7,129 nucleotides of DNA from assembly GCA_903854805.1 (NCBI GenBank), contig CAINXK010000133.1:1-7129 (forward strand), read 5' to 3'. The notes below the pieces were generated by a model. It saw nothing but the letters and a program-made list of their open reading frames with translations, ran no database searches and was not told the DNA's origin. This DNA is from an uncultured Anaerolineae bacterium. Its GTDB lineage: Bacteria; Chloroflexota; Anaerolineae; Anaerolineales; Villigracilaceae. Of this stretch, positions 6,432 to 7,129 are shown piece by piece (the stretch's first letter is position 1; every line of letters begins with the position of its first letter). The position numbers were made by a program, and so were the translations under genes.

Positions 6432-7129
6432 TGAAGCCAGTGCGCGTTTTACTTGTTACGAAATCGACAGGCGGAGTGGCTGAGTACGTTCGCCAGTTGG
6501 TCAGTGGTCTGGATCTGGAAGAATTTTCTCTTACGGTTGCCTGCCTTTCAGAGAATGGTCCAGAATTTGCTGCCGAATTAGCCCGGCATGCGGGTGTCAG
6601 GGCATTTAGCTTGAAGATGAACCGATACAAGGTTGATCCTTTCTCAGATATGCGTGTTTTGTTGGCGTTGGCAGCCCATTTACGCAAGGAGAAATATGAC
6701 TTGGTGCATGCGCATGCCTCCAAGCCTGGTTTCCTGACCCGGCTGGCTGCGGTAGGTACTGGAACGCCGGTATTATTCTCACCCCACTGTTTTGCTTTTC
6801 ATGCCGGTACGGGCGCGATCAGTGCCAGGGTAATCGCTGCACTGGAAGGCCTCGCTGCACGTTACCTGACGACCCGAATTGTTTTGGTTGCGGATGGCGA
6901 AAGAGAGTTGGCCCGCCGTTATGGCGTAGGTTTTGACGAATTGTTTGTAACTGTACATACCGGGATTGATATCCAAAAATATGGGATATCTTTTGACAGG
7001 ACCGCCTTGAAACTGTCATTGGCTATCCCAGAAAACGCCCGATTGGTATGTTCGGTGGGAAGATTGAGCGCACAAAAAGCGCCTTTGGATTTTGTGCGCA
7101 TGGCAGCCATCATAAACAGCCAACAACCA
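6428..7129 (+). CDS. Glycosyltransferase family 4 (D), CapM/PglA-like, 3' end outside window
   Basis: N-terminal 234 codons of a GT-B family 4 glycosyltransferase. I translated it by hand from ATG 6428; the frame stays open to the last base. Visible motifs are KSTGGVAEYV at 12-21, HAHASKPG beginning with H94-A95-H96, then FLTRLAA, a SPHCFAFH segment resembling the TPHGFAF of CapM/PglA-type transferases, HTGID where other GT4 enzymes often have NGVD/NGID, and SVGRLSAQKAP with R212 and K217 as expected donor diphosphate contacts. The EX7E catalytic-region motif would lie past the edge. Normal GT4 length suggests about 140-160 residues are missing. The start overlaps the upstream TGA as ATGA, and a second in-frame ATG follows at 6431. 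AGGTG at 6416-6420 is 7 bases before the first. Family-level resemblance suggests an N-acetylhexosamine-type transferase, but that is only a guess. Confidence 0.9.
   Translation, partial: MMKPVRVLLVTKSTGGVAEYVRQLVSGLDLEEFSLTVACLSENGPEFAAELARHAGVRAFSLKMNRYKVDPFSDMRVLLALAAHLRKEKYDLVHAHASKPGFLTRLAAVGTGTPVLFSPHCFAFHAGTGAISARVIAALEGLAARYLTTRIVLVADGERELARRYGVGFDELFVTVHTGIDIQKYGISFDRTALKLSLAIPENARLVCSVGRLSAQKAPLDFVRMAAIINSQQP

Noticed and set aside
6409..6723. A 104-codon open frame on the - strand over the start of the last gene.
   Set aside because: The + strand here encodes a clean GT4 N-terminus with a ribosome binding site and coupled start; the - strand translation has no recognisable features.
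1..7129. Searched by eye for a hidden system such as defence genes, toxin-antitoxin pairs, CRISPR repeats, insertion sequences, tRNAs or riboswitches.
   Set aside because: The six glycan genes fill the window with at most 3 bases between them, and no repeat array, inverted-repeat ends, transposase motif or structured RNA could be supported.

Overview
The window is a dense, single-strand polysaccharide-assembly gene cluster. Six genes lie on the + strand: an O-antigen ligase/polymerase-like (Wzy_C/WaaL superfamily) membrane protein, a Wzx-type flippase, and four consecutive GT-B family-4 glycosyltransferases. The first reading frame is open at the left edge and the last is open at the right edge, so the window is an internal slice of a longer operon. 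No RNA gene, mobile element, CRISPR array, promoter or terminator was found. The only DNA between genes is 2 and 3 bases; every other junction overlaps by 1 or 4 bases.

Layout: 1-1472 polymerase/ligase-like protein; 1472-2935 flippase; 2938-4104 glycosyltransferase A; 4108-5268 glycosyltransferase B; 5268-6431 glycosyltransferase C; 6428-7129 glycosyltransferase D, cut by the right edge. Together they fit the Wzx/Wzy-dependent route: cytoplasmic glycosyltransferases extend a lipid-linked oligosaccharide, the flippase turns it across the membrane, and the Wzy-like protein polymerises or transfers it. The initiating sugar-phosphate transferase, the chain-length regulator, export proteins and sugar-nucleotide enzymes are not in the window and would have to lie outside it.

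The source is a bacterium of moderate GC content, probably environmental. The WzxC-like flippase and the mix of glycosyltransferases remind me of clusters in Chloroflexota (Anaerolineae-like), but this rests on recalled family resemblance and is only a weak guess.

The system itself is of a known kind. Two details stand out. First, the polymerase/ligase-like protein has Ala where ligases of this superfamily carry a conserved His (motif H[NSQ]x9Gxx[GTY]). Second, base composition steps from about 40% GC in the first three genes to about 54% in the last three, which suggests the operon was assembled from two sources.
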